Of a stretch of DNA of 64,000 nt, positions 14,811 to 30,200 are shown in pieces. Under the pieces are notes generated by a model, which ran no database searches, had not been told where the DNA came from, and saw nothing but the letters and a program-made list of their open reading frames with translations. A program made the translations under genes and the position numbers. This DNA is from Centroberyx gerrardi (Eukaryota > Chordata > Actinopteri > Beryciformes > Berycidae). The stretch covers positions 14,232,480 to 14,296,479 of the forward strand of contig NC_136010.1 of assembly GCF_048128805.1 (NCBI RefSeq). The letters are read 5' to 3'. Numbering within the stretch: the stretch's first letter is position 1; every line of letters starts with the position of its first letter.

Positions 14811-15424
14811 TGCGTGCACAGATACTTGAAGGAATGTCAGAAATGCTAGCAGGAAGGATAAGGGGCAATGGGAATACAAAGAGGTCCATCTCTTCAGAGG
14901 GGAGGAAAAACAGGGCAATAAAACCGTCACGTCAAGCCAAGAATCTGCTGATGGCACACATACATATACGCAAGTTCAGGGAGACAAAAGGGAATCTGTC
15001 AGGCAGATAGAGCCATCACTTCTCCTTTTCATCCCTGGTTTTGTCCAGAGGCATCCCCCTTTCACCTCTCCCCTGCCCCTCCGACACTCGCCAGGCAAGG
15101 GAGTCGTTAATGTTTAGCTGGGCAGTGATGGCAGCGCTGACAGCACTCGTCTGTCTAAGACGACAAGATGAGAGAGAGGGACAGCCCATCAAAGACTGCC
15201 ACTTAGAGAGAAGGAGGGGGGAATGTGGGGGGAAAAAAGGAAAACAGGGGCGGAAAAAGGGACCCATCTTTCTTTACAAAGCGAAAGGTTACATCACCAA
15301 GGTGGGCTGTGAAATGATGCTATTGTCATCTTCCCTCCCTCCCTCCTTCCCTCCTTCCCTCCCTCCCTATCCATCCACCTACACAGCCCCCATCTCCCCA
15401 CCCAGACACTCCCCTCCTCGTGCT

Positions 15425-15575
15425 TGTCAGCAGTTTGATTCAATACCTGCAGGTTAGTTACTCATTGAGCTGAGGAGGGACCGGAGCCAGTGGAGGTGTA
15501 TGGATGGCTGTCTATGGGCAGCCACTGGGCAAGGCTGGTGGTTGGGGGGGGCTGCTGTTTGATTGACAGATCTGC
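15425..15575. repeat. Diverged local duplication, copy A
   Basis: Shares collinear blocks with 16359-16510: CAGCAGTTTGATTCAATACC against CAGCACTTTGACTCACTACC, then GTTA...TCATTGAGC, a TGGAGGT-TATGG block, and TGATTGACAGAT at the end. About 0.9 kb separates the copies. Confidence 0.55.
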
Positions 15576-16358
15576 CTGCGTCGTCCGTTCCCTCCTGTAA
15601 AGACACAAACAGTGCCCGGCTCCACAAAGCACAGGAAGTAGAGGGAGGCAAATCGCTTTGAATGTGAATGGCACACTGCAGGGGCGGTTAATAATTGGGA
15701 AGCGTTGGACTATTAATCTGAGAGACAAGACGTTTGGTGAGCTATTTCTGACACCAAACTGTAATAATGGCCTTTACTGAGATGACAACTGAATGTATCC
15801 TGTTAAAAGATCTCATGATGTTCCCCATAAGCCAGTCACAGTAATATCGTAACCACAATAACAAATTACTTAGATCATTTCACACTTTGCTATTCATTTT
15901 CAAGCTGTGACAGACTTACCAGTATACTTTGGACCTCTGATGAAACATTAAGGCAGTAAATCAGTATTTCTCAGACCAAAAACAGGTTAGATCAGGTTAC
16001 TAATCAATTCCATCCCTACATTTTGTGCTGCCTTCTGCTTTTTATAATTAATGATTCATCAGGTCAATATTCTTCAACTGATGGATTGATGGATAATAAT
16101 TTATGGACTGGATTATTGTTTTGATAGTGCAGGTCTAAAAAAAAAAATAGACGTGTTGGGGTGTTTATCCGTGCATGTGTGTTTGTGTGTGTGAGCATGG
16201 CCAGATATCCCTGGGTGCCATGTTGTGAATGAGTGTTTCCCTCCATCTTTCCAGATGCGTCAGAAGTTAATGGAGAAGGTGCTTTGACTGCCGTGACAAG
16301 TTAAGTAGAGGGAGCGGGACCATTGTCTTCCAAATCAGCTGTCAGTGTGTTTCTGCTG

Positions 16359-16510
16359 TCAGCACTTTGACTCACTACCTGCCTGGTTAATCATCGAGCC
16401 GCTGCGAGCTGCGAGCCGCGAGCCGCTCCGAGCTGCTGGAGGTTTATGGCCCACCGTCACGGACCCCCATCATCGCCACAACAGGACAACACCTGATTGA
16501 CAGATTAGCA
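16359..16510. repeat. Diverged local duplication, copy B
   Basis: Partner of 15425-15575 in the same orientation. It also contains a small local expansion of GAGCCGC/GAGCTGC units at about 16396-16436, absent from copy A. Confidence 0.55.
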
Positions 16511-16806
16511 AGCACTGGCACTTTTTCAAAGAAAGAGGGGAAAAACAGGGTGGAGAGTAGTGATTGAAATTGAAGGAGACTAAAAGAAGAAGTGTGAGGG
16601 AGAGGAGGTGTGTGTTTGTGTGGGTAGGTAGGATGGAGGGATGAAAGGTAACAGGTCTGCTGTAATGTGCGTGTGTTGAGGATTATAAAGATGTAACAAG
16701 ATGTATAACAAGATGTCCTGTGTGTTCTAAAATATTTGCAAGCTGCTTCTTTTGTAAAGATAAAGGAATGGCCTGGTGAAGTGAGAGAATTTACAGGATT
16801 GTCTAT

Positions 16807-16808
<2 letters not shown>

Positions 16809-16857
<49 letters not shown>
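16809..16857. repeat. (GT)n microsatellite
   Basis: About 24 uninterrupted GT units. Confidence 0.95.
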
Positions 16858-16860
<3 letters not shown>

Positions 16861-19800
16861 CTGTGTGTCAGTGAGAGTTAGATGGACAGATGAAAACATC
16901 AGGATGACATTAAAGGAAAGTACAGTGGACCATATTTCCATAGTAGAAGACGTACAAAATGCGTGTTTGGGATTTTTGACTATGTCCTCACGTATTCTCA
17001 TAGCTGTGTAGCTATAAGACAAGACAAAAAAAAATCAAACAATGTCTTAATGGGAGGTAGTTTTCCCTTGGGCAGCACCGGGACAAGGGAGAATGAGGGG
17101 AGAGAGGGGAGACAGTCTGACGAATAATGAGGATTCTTTTGAAAGTGAAATTGCCTCCCCTATTGGACATTAAAGCTGTTGCAACCCCCATTTGTCCCCC
17201 CGCCCTTCTACCTTATCCCCACTCTAGTCCTCTCCCCCTCCTCTGATTCCCCCATGCACGCCCGTTGAGGCTTGATTTCAAATGGAAAAATTAATGGGAG
17301 AATAATAGCCTTGGGCCTAGCTCTCTTCCACACACACATCTTAGTTGGTCTATAGGGGTACAGAGCGGGGGGAGTAAAATTTAGATCCATTCCCCTCACT
17401 TGGCCTGCTATTCCATTGTGACACAAACACACACACACACACCAATGCACACACGTACACACATGTGCTCACACACAAACACACACGTAGGCGCACGTGC
17501 ACACACACACCAGGGACCTTACCCCCCTTCATTTACACCTTAGAGGGCTTAACTTTCAAATATTAGTACAGTGGCTGTGCGGATTTCAAATAAATAAATA
17601 AATGAGGAAGCAATGATTAGCAATTCCCCTGATAGTTATATCAATGTGTTTCATATTCATTTTCACTTCCAGGAGAATATTTCTGCAGAAACAGTGATTT
17701 TGAGAACTTTCCAAGCTTTTAGAGTGGCTCCTAAAACTGGCGAGACTGAAGGAGTTTCCAGAACGTTCCTGCAGCCGCAGTCAGGAGGTTGAAACAGCAG
17801 CTTCATGGGAACTTGAAAGCCCCTTGCTTGGATTTACACAAAACACAACAAATGAGTATCCTTTCTTCCAATAAATTGATTGACAAATCAATCAGTAGCC
17901 AATATGGTATTAAAGACAAGAATACAGATAAAATGTATCATACCTCTGGGATAATATTGGCAGGAGTTACATCTTGCAGGTTATAGAGGGCACAAAAAGA
18001 GAGGCACACATACTCATGTACACACACACAAGATGTGCAAGTTTCACTTAAGCTGATACAGGGCCAAGTTGGTTGCAGGCATTATTAAATCAAAGTTAAG
18101 ACACGTTGCTCTTAGGCTAACAACACAAGTGTGTGTGTCTGACTGGGGTAGGGGGTCGGTTGTTAAGAGTTTAAAAGCGGAAGAGGAGTCGGTGTAGAGC
18201 CAGTATTGATGTCGGGGAAGCCCACTGGCACTTTCTGTTCAAACATTTGAGAGGACCAACCTGCCGAGCTGCAGAGCGCCCGGGTGGCAGGATTCCCGCT
18301 CTTCCTGTTTCTCCTGACTTTGAGGAATTTTACGGTGAACAAACTCCCAGTGCTCCCCTCGCACGCCCCACACCTCACCACAGATACCTGCCTCAGCAAA
18401 ACTAAAGAGAGATAGAGGAAGGGAGAGAACTTTCCAGGCACGGATATATCTGAGGAGATTGTACCTCTTGTCACCCTTTGTGTGTATCACACAGAATGTT
18501 ACGAAACTGTGTTAATGTCGCAGATGCACTTTTTCAGTTGGATCTTACTTGGAAAGGACCAGGTGTGTGAAAGCTGCCTGGATGGATATCAGTCAGTCTT
18601 CCTGGTCCGTCCCAGAGTCTAATGTGCGCCCACCTCTTTCTCCCTGTCTAAACATTTGGGCACAATGCACTGTGGGGTGGGTGTGAAATAGCCTAATCTA
18701 GGTGGAAACCATCTTTAGGGACCTGGTCCATTATCAAGAGAAAAAGAAAACAGCTTCACACTGGAGCCAAAAATCATGTGGTGCAAAGAGAGTGGAGTCT
18801 CTTTTTCTAAGGGTGTGGGTTCTGCCAGGCCCTGGCTCATGAATCAAGGTGCGTAATTTCAACAACATTAATAAACAGCACACTGAACTTATGCTAAGAT
18901 AATATGACCTACCTAAGACTCTTCCATGGTCTTGGTGACAACCAGGCCAGACAACCAATGAGGGGCATGAACCTACAAGTTCAGGGATGCTGAATTTCAA
19001 TCAAAGTACCTTCATCACAAGAAAATTGGGTGGAAGGAGAGGTTTACAATACATTGAAGGAAAACAAAAGGAAGGTGGAAGCGTGTCTAGGGTATAGAGT
19101 GATGGTGCGACACACTTCTGAAACAAGCCAGCGTCCCCACGCCTCTCGCAGTGAGCCCGCGGGCGCGTGTAGCATTAATTGCTGCCTCTACAGAGCCTGC
19201 AGACTCCACACACTATCTATTGCTCGCATCAAAGAAACCACACGCTGAACTTTATGAAATTTTTATTCAATGTGTTCACTTCTCTTCCCTTTTCCCTCTC
19301 TTTCTTCCTATTCCTATTCCCCACCTTGGCCCCCCTCTCCCTTTTTAGCTCCGCCACCAAACAGACAAGAAAGACTTCTCTCTGCCATGTTTTCAGCTCC
19401 ACTTCCTTCCTGCCCAGAAGCACTGGAGTATCTCGTTAGTTCTCTCACAGCTAACATCTCTCCTCCATCTGCCAGGAGCAAAAACCTGATCAGGCGGGTG
19501 GGGGGAAGAGCAGAAAAGAGAAGAAAGGGGGGACTACATCAAGAAGTTTGGTGGGTGAGACTCTCCATAGAGCTAGGTGAGAAAGAGTAATATCACTTAA
19601 CTACAGTAATTACAGACACAAGAAGCACACAAAGGAAAGAACAGAGATGAGAGGGTTTTCTCTCCCTGTGGACAATGTACACCGAAGGGCTTAGTTTCAT
19701 CATCAACTTTGCACCGATACAACAAATGCAAAAACACATGGCAGGATCGTTGTCGATGTGATGCAGCGATGCCCTGATTTCTAGAAGAGGTGAACAAAGA

Positions 19801-21286
19801 GTTGTTGAAGGGCTGCCAATAAGTTTTGTTCAATTATCACCATGACACACTTTAAGCCCCTTGCCCTATAATGACAGCTGAGCATAATCAGAGTTTGGAC
19901 TGATGCACCTTACGCATTACCTTCCCCCAAACTGCTCTCTCTCTCTCTCTCACACACATACTCACACACACACACACTCTGTGGTCATCCATCAGAGCCG
20001 TGAGTGTTGTTTCTTCCCCCACACGTCTCATACACACAGGTATAAATCACTCAGCCTGATTTCTGGGGCCAGGGTTTAAATAATTAAAGAGCTTTAATTT
20101 ATCAGGATTTAGCACCCCAGACAGTAAGGCTGACAAAAGAGAATGAGAGATATATTGAGAAAAGAAAAAACAGTCATTACACATGAGAAGCAAATGCAAA
20201 ATTATTACACATTTTATTGGAGAGAAAAAACACGACATAGGCCTAAGTGGCACCATGGACAGTGTGAAAAGGCATTCAGGTTCTGAGCCAGCGCTACTTC
20301 ATCTGGGTGTGGATAATGTTATTTACCCATTATTATTATTATTGTTAAGACGTGAATGCAATGAAACTGTAAAGCTTTGTACTATATGAATGATTTATGA
20401 CAAGTACATGTCCATTAATACATGAAAAACATCACTGACTTACTTTATATGCAAAATAACCCAACAACACAGATAAAAATAATCATAATTCACGTTTTAA
20501 AATCTAAAATAAAAATATTTTATAAAAATCAAGCAGAGTGAAACTGAAATTTTCCCGTCACCAAAATCTTGCCTACTCTACATGTTGCCAGTTATTGGAA
20601 GCATATAAAAATTAACTATGTTGATATTTTTCCTCTGGATTCTTGGCAGCGATGTTGACAAATGTGAAAGCCAGCAAAAGAGAATGGAGGTTTTCTGGGA
20701 GGGGGCATCCGAGACACTGGGCATGAGAAATACACTACAGTAAGTTACATCTAAAACCATATTTCAATGCCGCATGTCATCAACTGTCTAAAAGTGTTGT
20801 TGCGGTTATTCCATAAAACTATGACAAATGCCCACACTGAAAGCTCAGTTTCTAAAGACCAGGCATGTTTTTGTATGCTGCGTTTGAACACAGCCTTGTT
20901 GAAAACCCAGGTTGAAGAACAACACATTGAGGGAAGCACATTTATAGAATGAAATCTGTGTTGAATTATGTCTTGCAACGGAGCCAGGAGGCTGGTGAGG
21001 GCCAGTGGATGTGATGGATGGCCACAGAATGATGGAACTCTACTGCCCTCCTATGGCCGAAAAGATGTAAATTGTTGCCACATGACAGTATGAGAATCAC
21101 TGAACTGACCAATTATGACGTACTGTTGGCCTAATACTCACATATTTTACTTAATTGGCTGAAATATTAGCCCTATGAGGTTTTGGAAGTCAGGAAAAAG
21201 ATCTACCAGCAGGCACAAGGACATAAGGGAGAAACATTAAAATAAAGCAAAACAGCCATCTCAGGCTTTGTTTGACCCTCATATTA

Positions 21287-21292
21287 TTTATT
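21287..21292 (-). terminator. rnf114: Candidate poly(A) signal of rnf114
   Basis: TTTATT on the plus strand is AATAAA on the minus strand, about 790 nt after the rnf114 stop codon. Other variants lie in the same AT-rich stretch, so this is only a candidate. Confidence 0.3.
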
Positions 21293-21339
21293 CTTTGCAG
21301 TAGATCTCTGGGGGAAAAAAACCAAAACATAAACAAACA

Positions 21340-21340
21340 T

Positions 21341-21394
<54 letters not shown>
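21340..21394. repeat. (CA)n microsatellite with CGCG core
   Basis: CA tract with an internal CGCGCG at about 21348-21353, downstream of the rnf114 stop codon. Confidence 0.95.
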
Positions 21395-21396
<2 letters not shown>

Positions 21397-22080
21397 ACAC
21401 TTAAACCAGACATGTAGAGCATAAACAAAAATTAACTCTTAGAAGATAGAGAGCTTCCATCTGCATATTAAACTACAAAAAAAACAAAAAACCAAAAAAA
21501 TGCAGTGGCTTTTCATTTAAACATGCAGAGTCGCTCATTTGAGTACTTTATATTATCGTTAACATGAATTAGCAAAGACTTCACTGGGTAAAGTTTGTGG
21601 ATTTCTGGCAATAGTTAGCCACCTAGTGGTAGAACCCTCTTATAACATCAAGTATTGACGACAGTAGGAGTTTAAACACAACTTTGGAATTTTTTGGCTA
21701 TATGACACAATGCCATCAACGAATGAACAGTTCAAATAAACATGGTTTAGTGGATATTCAACAAACTATCAAGTCTACAGGCTCCATTAGGGGGAAGATA
21801 CAAGATTATCACACCAGTAACACTGTATCACTCCTAAATCAGAGAGCACATTATGCTTTTTTTTTTTTTTTAACCATATTGCAAGATTAATTTTCTGAAT
21901 AATAAATCTCTAGATTTATAGTTACAATACCAATTCCCTGTGAAGCTGATTCCCCATGGTTATACCACCATCCATTTGATGGCCGAATGATGATACAGTA
22001 CTTTGCTCCGTCTTCTCAAGATACCGCATCACAATCTCTCCTTTACTCCCTTCCTCCTCTGGTGGATTGCACTTCACGAT

Positions 22081-24574
<2,494 letters not shown>

Positions 24575-24680
24575 TTCTTTTCTTCGGAGTGTCAATCCCC
24601 CACCAACCGTAACCGTAACGACGTCACCGGGCTTCTGGTTCTTTTTTTAAGCACGAGGGCGGAGTTTAGGCTCGCGGAAC
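24575..24680 (-). promoter_or_regulatory. rnf114: Candidate rnf114 core promoter
   Basis: Immediately upstream of the rnf114 start codon. Read on the minus strand it contains a CRE-like TGACGTCG (24619-24626) and, on the plus strand, a GC box GGGCGG (about 24658-24663). No TATA box is evident. The transcription start is not determined. Confidence 0.5.
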
Positions 24681-24684
24681 CTAT

Positions 24685-25489
24685 GTAAATAATTTGCCGT
24701 TCATAACAATGTCAAGTTCAGTGATGTATAATAAAAAAAAGTGGGTAACCTTTCAGTTCCACTCAGTGATCACCACAATACAAACAACCTCCATTCTGAA
24801 CAAAATTTTTTTTTTTTTTTTCATAAAAGCATACATGTATATTAAGTTTATTGAAATTATCTCATTTTTCATGAAACTACGGCATTATCATACTTCTTGC
24901 TATTAATATATCAACATAGATCATAAAGACTTATATTAGCTTACATTACTCATATTACCCTATTATCGAAAGGGTGGGTATACTTCATTTAAAAAAAAAA
25001 GAAAAGGTGGGTGAAATGAGTTTAGGTGGGTTTAGCCTTCACTAGGCCACATCCCTGATTCAGTGCAATCGAAAGGGTCCCTAGCTAATAGGTTATGGTC
25101 TTGGTTTTTATCTTTGATGTAGGTGGGTATAATGAGTATACAGTCCCTGTCCTGATCAAAGCTGCTGTTAGAAGAACTGTTTATATATAGTATAAATATA
25201 TTATATATTGAATTAATTAATTAATGAATATTTAAGTGTTTTTTTTCTTGAAAAGACCCTATTGTCATGTAACTTACATCATTCTGATACTAGTAATTCT
25301 TAAATACATTAACATTGTATATATATTTTTGTTTCTTTTTATCAGACTAAAAGGTGGGCAAACTCTGTTTGGCAGATACAAACAGATAAACTGTGGTTAG
25401 ACGTAGTTTTGGTGGGCTCACCCTCCACTTCATGCTTGCCTCCAGCTCTTTCTCTGGTAGTGCACGTGGGCTCCTGATGCTGATGAACT
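24685..25489. other. AT-rich spacer between rnf114 and spata2
   Basis: No gene seen. It contains poly-A/T runs, TATA-rich stretches (25180-25230) and several GGTGGGTATA/GGTGGGTTTA motifs (24972-25140) that may be the remnant of a repeat of unknown family. Confidence 0.4.
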
Positions 25490-25575
25490 GTCAGAATTGT
25501 CCGCATGCGCGATGTGATGATGGGAATTTCCAGCAGCGGAGGAGGCGTAGCTAGCCACAGCTAGCAGTATTTAAG
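25490..25575 (+). promoter_or_regulatory. Candidate spata2 promoter / non-coding exon 1
   Basis: CpG-containing stretch between the two divergent genes. It holds an NRF1-like core CCGCATGCGCG (25501-25511) and a perfect kappaB decamer GGGAATTTCC (25522-25531), then GCGGAGGAGGCG and a possible AAG|GTAAAA donor. NRF1 sites mark many TATA-less housekeeping promoters. No TATA box was seen. The location is inferred from motif content and from the need for a 5' exon upstream of 26724. Confidence 0.45.
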
Positions 25576-25736
25576 GTAAAATGTGTTGTTGATGGCATTT
25601 CTATCTATAAAACGGTGTGTTTTTCCCAAGCTAAAGCTGAATAGAACTTGACAGCACAAGGGTCATACCACAGTGTTAGTATAAATTGAGATGATTGACA
25701 CCAAACGCCGAAGATTGTGGATCTATGGACCGCCTG

Positions 25737-26274
25737 GCTAACGTTAGCTAAACCAAATGTTAGCTAGCCAGCTGCGCTGAAATGGGCGTTCACTGCCTAA
25801 CGTTATGCTCAGTTGGGGGCCCATGCCAGTGACAGCGTTGGGCGTTTGTTTTGAGCTTGATGAAGCATTACAAGCTATTCACATAATGCTTTCCTCGTCA
25901 ACACAGGCGGCCATGGCAAACTGAATCAGTAGCAGAAGATGCGTAATAGTAAGGCAAGCTAATGTTGTTAGCTAGGGCATGCTGCTTGCTAGCTCGCTAT
26001 ACGGATGCTTGGTAAGGTTAATGTGTGAGCTAACTAAGGTATAGCCAGCCAGCTAACCAGGGGACGAACAGCAGAACCCTCCCTCTGCTGCGGTTCAAGC
26101 CCCATGACAGATTTTTTGGTTCAGTAGAGCATGCAAGTAGCAGCAATATCATGTTTAAATTTGCGTGCGTAATTTTAGCTAACGTTAGCTCAGTGCAGTC
26201 CATCCATAATTGCTCTAGTTTGAAACCCATGTCTTAACGTTACACGCGTATGTACCTGTGGTTCGCTAACGTTA
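25737..26274. repeat. Cluster of TAACGTTA / GCTAACGTTAGC palindromes
   Basis: GCTAACGTTAGC occurs exactly at 25737-25748 and 26178-26189. The core TAACGTTA recurs at 25798-25805, 26235-26242 and 26267-26274. Many GTTAGCTAGC-like variants lie between. All are in the putative first intron of spata2. Confidence 0.85.
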
Positions 26275-26723
26275 GTTCATTGACGCAAATAAGAGCGGAC
26301 GACAAAAGGTTATTTCTGGGAATATTCAACAAGGTTTATGTGCCCGGTCATTTCCATAAAATGTGCCATGTCAGTTTCTTCATTACATATAGCATCATAG
26401 TGATAGTCATCGGTCAAACCAAGTTTAGGCCCGACATTATATAGCCTACACGATCCATGCTCACATCATCCCACTCAGAGCACAGGCACACTTTCTCTCA
26501 AAAATAAGCATGCGTATGTTCTCAACCTCCACTCTGTAAATCAGTAAGTTTTTATATTTGTCTTTTGTGAATGATACAGATGCTAGCCTTGCATTTTAAT
26601 TATGGACTTAAGTAACACTGAATGAGTAGGAGGACATGTGGCCCGAGCCTCCTAGCATCCTCTTGATGTGTGTGTGTGAGTGAGAGAATTGTATTTTCAT
26701 ATTGCTCTCCTCTGTCATTACAG

Positions 26724-27242
26724 CTTGGAGACGACTCAGAAGAGTCACACCATCATGACTGTGTCCTCATGTGCTGAGTGACCTTGAACTCACTACATTT
26801 GGTGAAACTTGGGAATGAAGGATAGATGCCTAGATGCAACTCTGAATTAACAAAGCATGAAGTAACGGCCCCTCTTGACCTCATCTTGCACGACGTACGC
26901 CTGCTTGCCTGGGAGAACAAGTGCAGGCATTGAGCCAGTGAACAACCCAGAGATGCCTGTAAGAAGGCATCCCTACAGGCTGCAGCCTAGCTACTCCAAT
27001 TAAAAGCAGCAAACAATTACGCCTTGTTGTTTAGAAGAGGATGTGCTGCTGATTGGACTTAAAGACTCAACCCTCTCCCACCTCCCCCAAAAGTCGTCAA
27101 CGGTGAGTGTGTGCCAGTGTGTAGAGTGTAAGATGGCGACAGAAAATGGTGCTTGAATGCTGCGTCCTGGTGCAGGGCATGCTAAAAGGGGTGAGGCTCT
27201 CTGAGAAAGGTATCACAGCTGACTGATAGTCTGCTGCCGATA
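26724..27242 (+). other. spata2: Likely 5' UTR part of spata2 exon 2
   Basis: A pyrimidine-rich tract ending in CATTACAG at 26716-26723 makes a good acceptor, and the sequence is then unspliced up to the spata2 ATG. The stretch holds several upstream ATGs with short reading frames, as is common in vertebrate leader exons. The matching non-coding exon 1 would lie near 25.5 kb, where GTAAAA after 25575 could be a donor. Exon boundaries are inferred from splice signals only. Confidence 0.45.
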
Positions 27243-30200
27243 ATGGATGCCAAGTTAAAAGAAGACCTATTCCGGAGGTATGTGGCGGCACTGGAGAGGC
27301 GTCTGGAGGATGGAGGGGGAAACATGGGGATAGGAGCTGTATCAGAGGGGGACAAAGGAAGACATAAGGACAGTGAAGCCCTACTTTCCACAGCCACAGC
27401 TCTGCTAGGGGCCTATCAGCCAGATCCAGGGCAACGTTTCCGCATGGTGCGTTTCTATGAGGTGGTGGAGAACTCTCTCCGCTGCCAGAGAGGAGGCAAC
27501 CTGAAGGGCCTGGAGAGGGCCTTCCACACCCTGGAAACCATCTGCACCAACCTCTTGCTCTTCCCCTGGAAGAAGGAGTTCAGATGTATAAAGGTGAGTT
27601 TAGTTTGATGTTTTCAGCGTTGTCATATTATTCTGACTTAAAGCAATATTTCACTTTGGGGAATCATTTCTATCTTTATGACTGTCCATTGTCAACTTCC
27701 AACATTACTTTCCCTTGCATCACTGGCATTTCCAAATTTCTGTATCATCTATTGTAAATAGGTAAAATGACCTCTTGAAAAACATGGTAGCAAACAAAGT
27801 AACATATAAATAATATAGCATGCTCGAAAATAACATATTTTCATTGATGTGTTTTAGTTGTTAGGTCACTGTGTTAGAAGTACAACTTATATACAGTGAC
27901 ATATGAAGTCTAGTTGTGCATTGGCTGCAAAGCTGGCAGTGGTCTTTAAGCAGTGGTATGGGCTCATTGTGTATTTAACAAGTATAGATTCTGTACAGTC
28001 CCACGGCACATTCATGGCAATGATGTATACGCTTAATCAATTTAGCAGTTTATTTGAACATGATCTCAACTTTCTGGCTGTCTTCCAGTAACCTTAGGCT
28101 ACTTGACTTGGTAGTTAACATTAGAAATTGAATTGTTAAGGTATATAGCTTAAATATATTACATACATACACAGAAGTGCGGCTTATGCAACCATGTGAT
28201 TTAATATAAAATGCCAGAGTATATGTTGTCTTATCATAAAAAGATTTAGCTATATAATGCCATACATCACTGTGCTGCAGCAGTCCATGAAAACTACTAG
28301 ATTAAGAATCCAGAGGTCAGTTCTCCCATCATGTGACATCATCTTAATTCATTTGTATATGAGATGACACAGCTAAGATGAATTATAATTAAGTTAAATT
28401 GTGACAGTAATGCAACTTTTACTGCCTTTTATTAATTGGATACTGCTCCAAAAAGAACATGCATGATTTGTAGAATATCACAATTAAATTACTATTAAAA
28501 TTACTATGTGTCCAGTCATAGAGAGGGATGTCTCTCATCCTGACAGACTGATCTGAATGTGGCTCTTGAAAAGCATTGTGCTGTGGCGACCACACTGTGG
28601 TAAAAACAAGACATGGCAACAACACAGTTTAAGGGACGTTGCCATTGCCATTTAGTACAAAAACACCAGTAACAGGAAAAATGTGCACACTAACCTGGGA
28701 TGACACAGCTCATCTCATATGTTCAGTATTGTTGCAAAACCTGAGATGTGTTCCACAACAAGACATGCCAGCAACAAGATAAGCCAATGCTTCCCAACTC
28801 ATAAACATGTTTTAAATTGTCCAAGAATGTTGGTATACATTAGCAAACAGCAGGGAGTTATAACAACACAGTAGTTAAACGGCACTTATGTATAATATTA
28901 AGGTTAAAACAGCATTGTGAGATCAGCTGGAGATAGTGGCATAGAATATTCAATCACCATTGTTCAAGATGATTCATTCACTATCATCGTAGTGATTCAA
29001 ACAAACAAAGCTCCCCACTAAACACCTTGTTCAATGCACCGAATTGTAATTTCAACACACTATAATCTTTATCTTAATATTTATTTGAAAACAAGGTTGC
29101 AAAATGTTTTACAAAGGAGTAGGCTAAATATAAACAGATAAAATCAACAGTAAAAAGTAAAGATCAGTGTTATAAAAGCAATACATTTTAAAACAAAAGA
29201 ACATGAAAGCAACAGAAAAAAGGTCAAGAGTACAATTAAGAAAACTTTACATAAATGCAATTACACTGTATAAAAGTGAGTTTTAAAAAGTAACTTAAAA
29301 GATGATACTGATTTAGCCATCCTAAACTTGACAGGCAGGTTGTTCGAATGTCTATGAGCCCTGATGCAAATGACCAATCACTGGTTGTTTTCACTAGTTG
29401 AGTTAAATATAAAGCCTTGTTTTTACTTTTTCTTTTTAACTTTTTAAGATGTGTGTCATGAGATTTACGTATTATTGCAAATTTGGTGTACTACAGTACA
29501 CAAAGTGTACTATGTTGGCTTATGTCTCATTTCCTTGTTGCAAATATAAATTAGCCTGTCCCTTGATATGTTGATAGCACCCATAATCTTTTTCATATGC
29601 ATAACATGCACTGTATCATTTGCATCAGTTCTGTGTAAATTTCAGTTAGATCATTTGTCATGTACAGTACAGTACTGATCAGATCATTCAGAACTATCAG
29701 ATATGTCCTATATGTTAATTGTGTTGTGAGGTCTTTGTAAATATCCAGCTCTATTGATTGCACTGTCTAATATCACAGGAATAGTATGCACGTTCAGTTT
29801 TGGGGTGGATGTGTGTGTTTTTAATGCGTCAGACAGATTTAAGTGACCTTGCTTACACTGATAGTAATTAATCCATTTCTCTTTTAGACCTTCACTGGTC
29901 CATATGTGTACCATCTGCAGTCTGCCATTTCTGACGCTGAACTTCGATCTCTTATGCGCACCATCGGCTACTCCCGTGACCACGAATCGCAGTTCCATTT
30001 GCGGGAACACCCTGGGGGCGCGAACCATCTCCGCCAGTTGGCATTTGAGCTCTTCCTGGCCCAGGCAGAGTGTCGTCTTCTGGGAGAGGTAGTGGCTCTG
30101 GCACGTGGTTCAGCCTCAGAGCTGGAGGCCCTGGAGCTCCGCAGAGGTTGCAGAGATGACGCAGCTGGCTGTGCTGAGGCACTCCGCAGACGGGATAGCC

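Larger units (their letters stand above)
1..21180. other. 21 kb without a recognisable gene
   Basis: I found no exon with family similarity on either strand. The long reading frames here are made by GT, CA and CT repeats. The stretch mixes fairly GC-rich sequence carrying many TAAT/ATTA motifs (for example 2460-2760, 5440-5830, 10080-10200, 12940-13260) with dense microsatellites. The single-copy look of the intervening blocks would fit conserved non-coding sequence or an intron of a distant gene, but alignment would be needed to say so. Confidence 0.5.

Noticed and set aside
14199..14957. 252-codon minus-strand reading frame
   Set aside because: Its core is a V-C-V-C run from the CA/GT repeat; no domain, no splice support.
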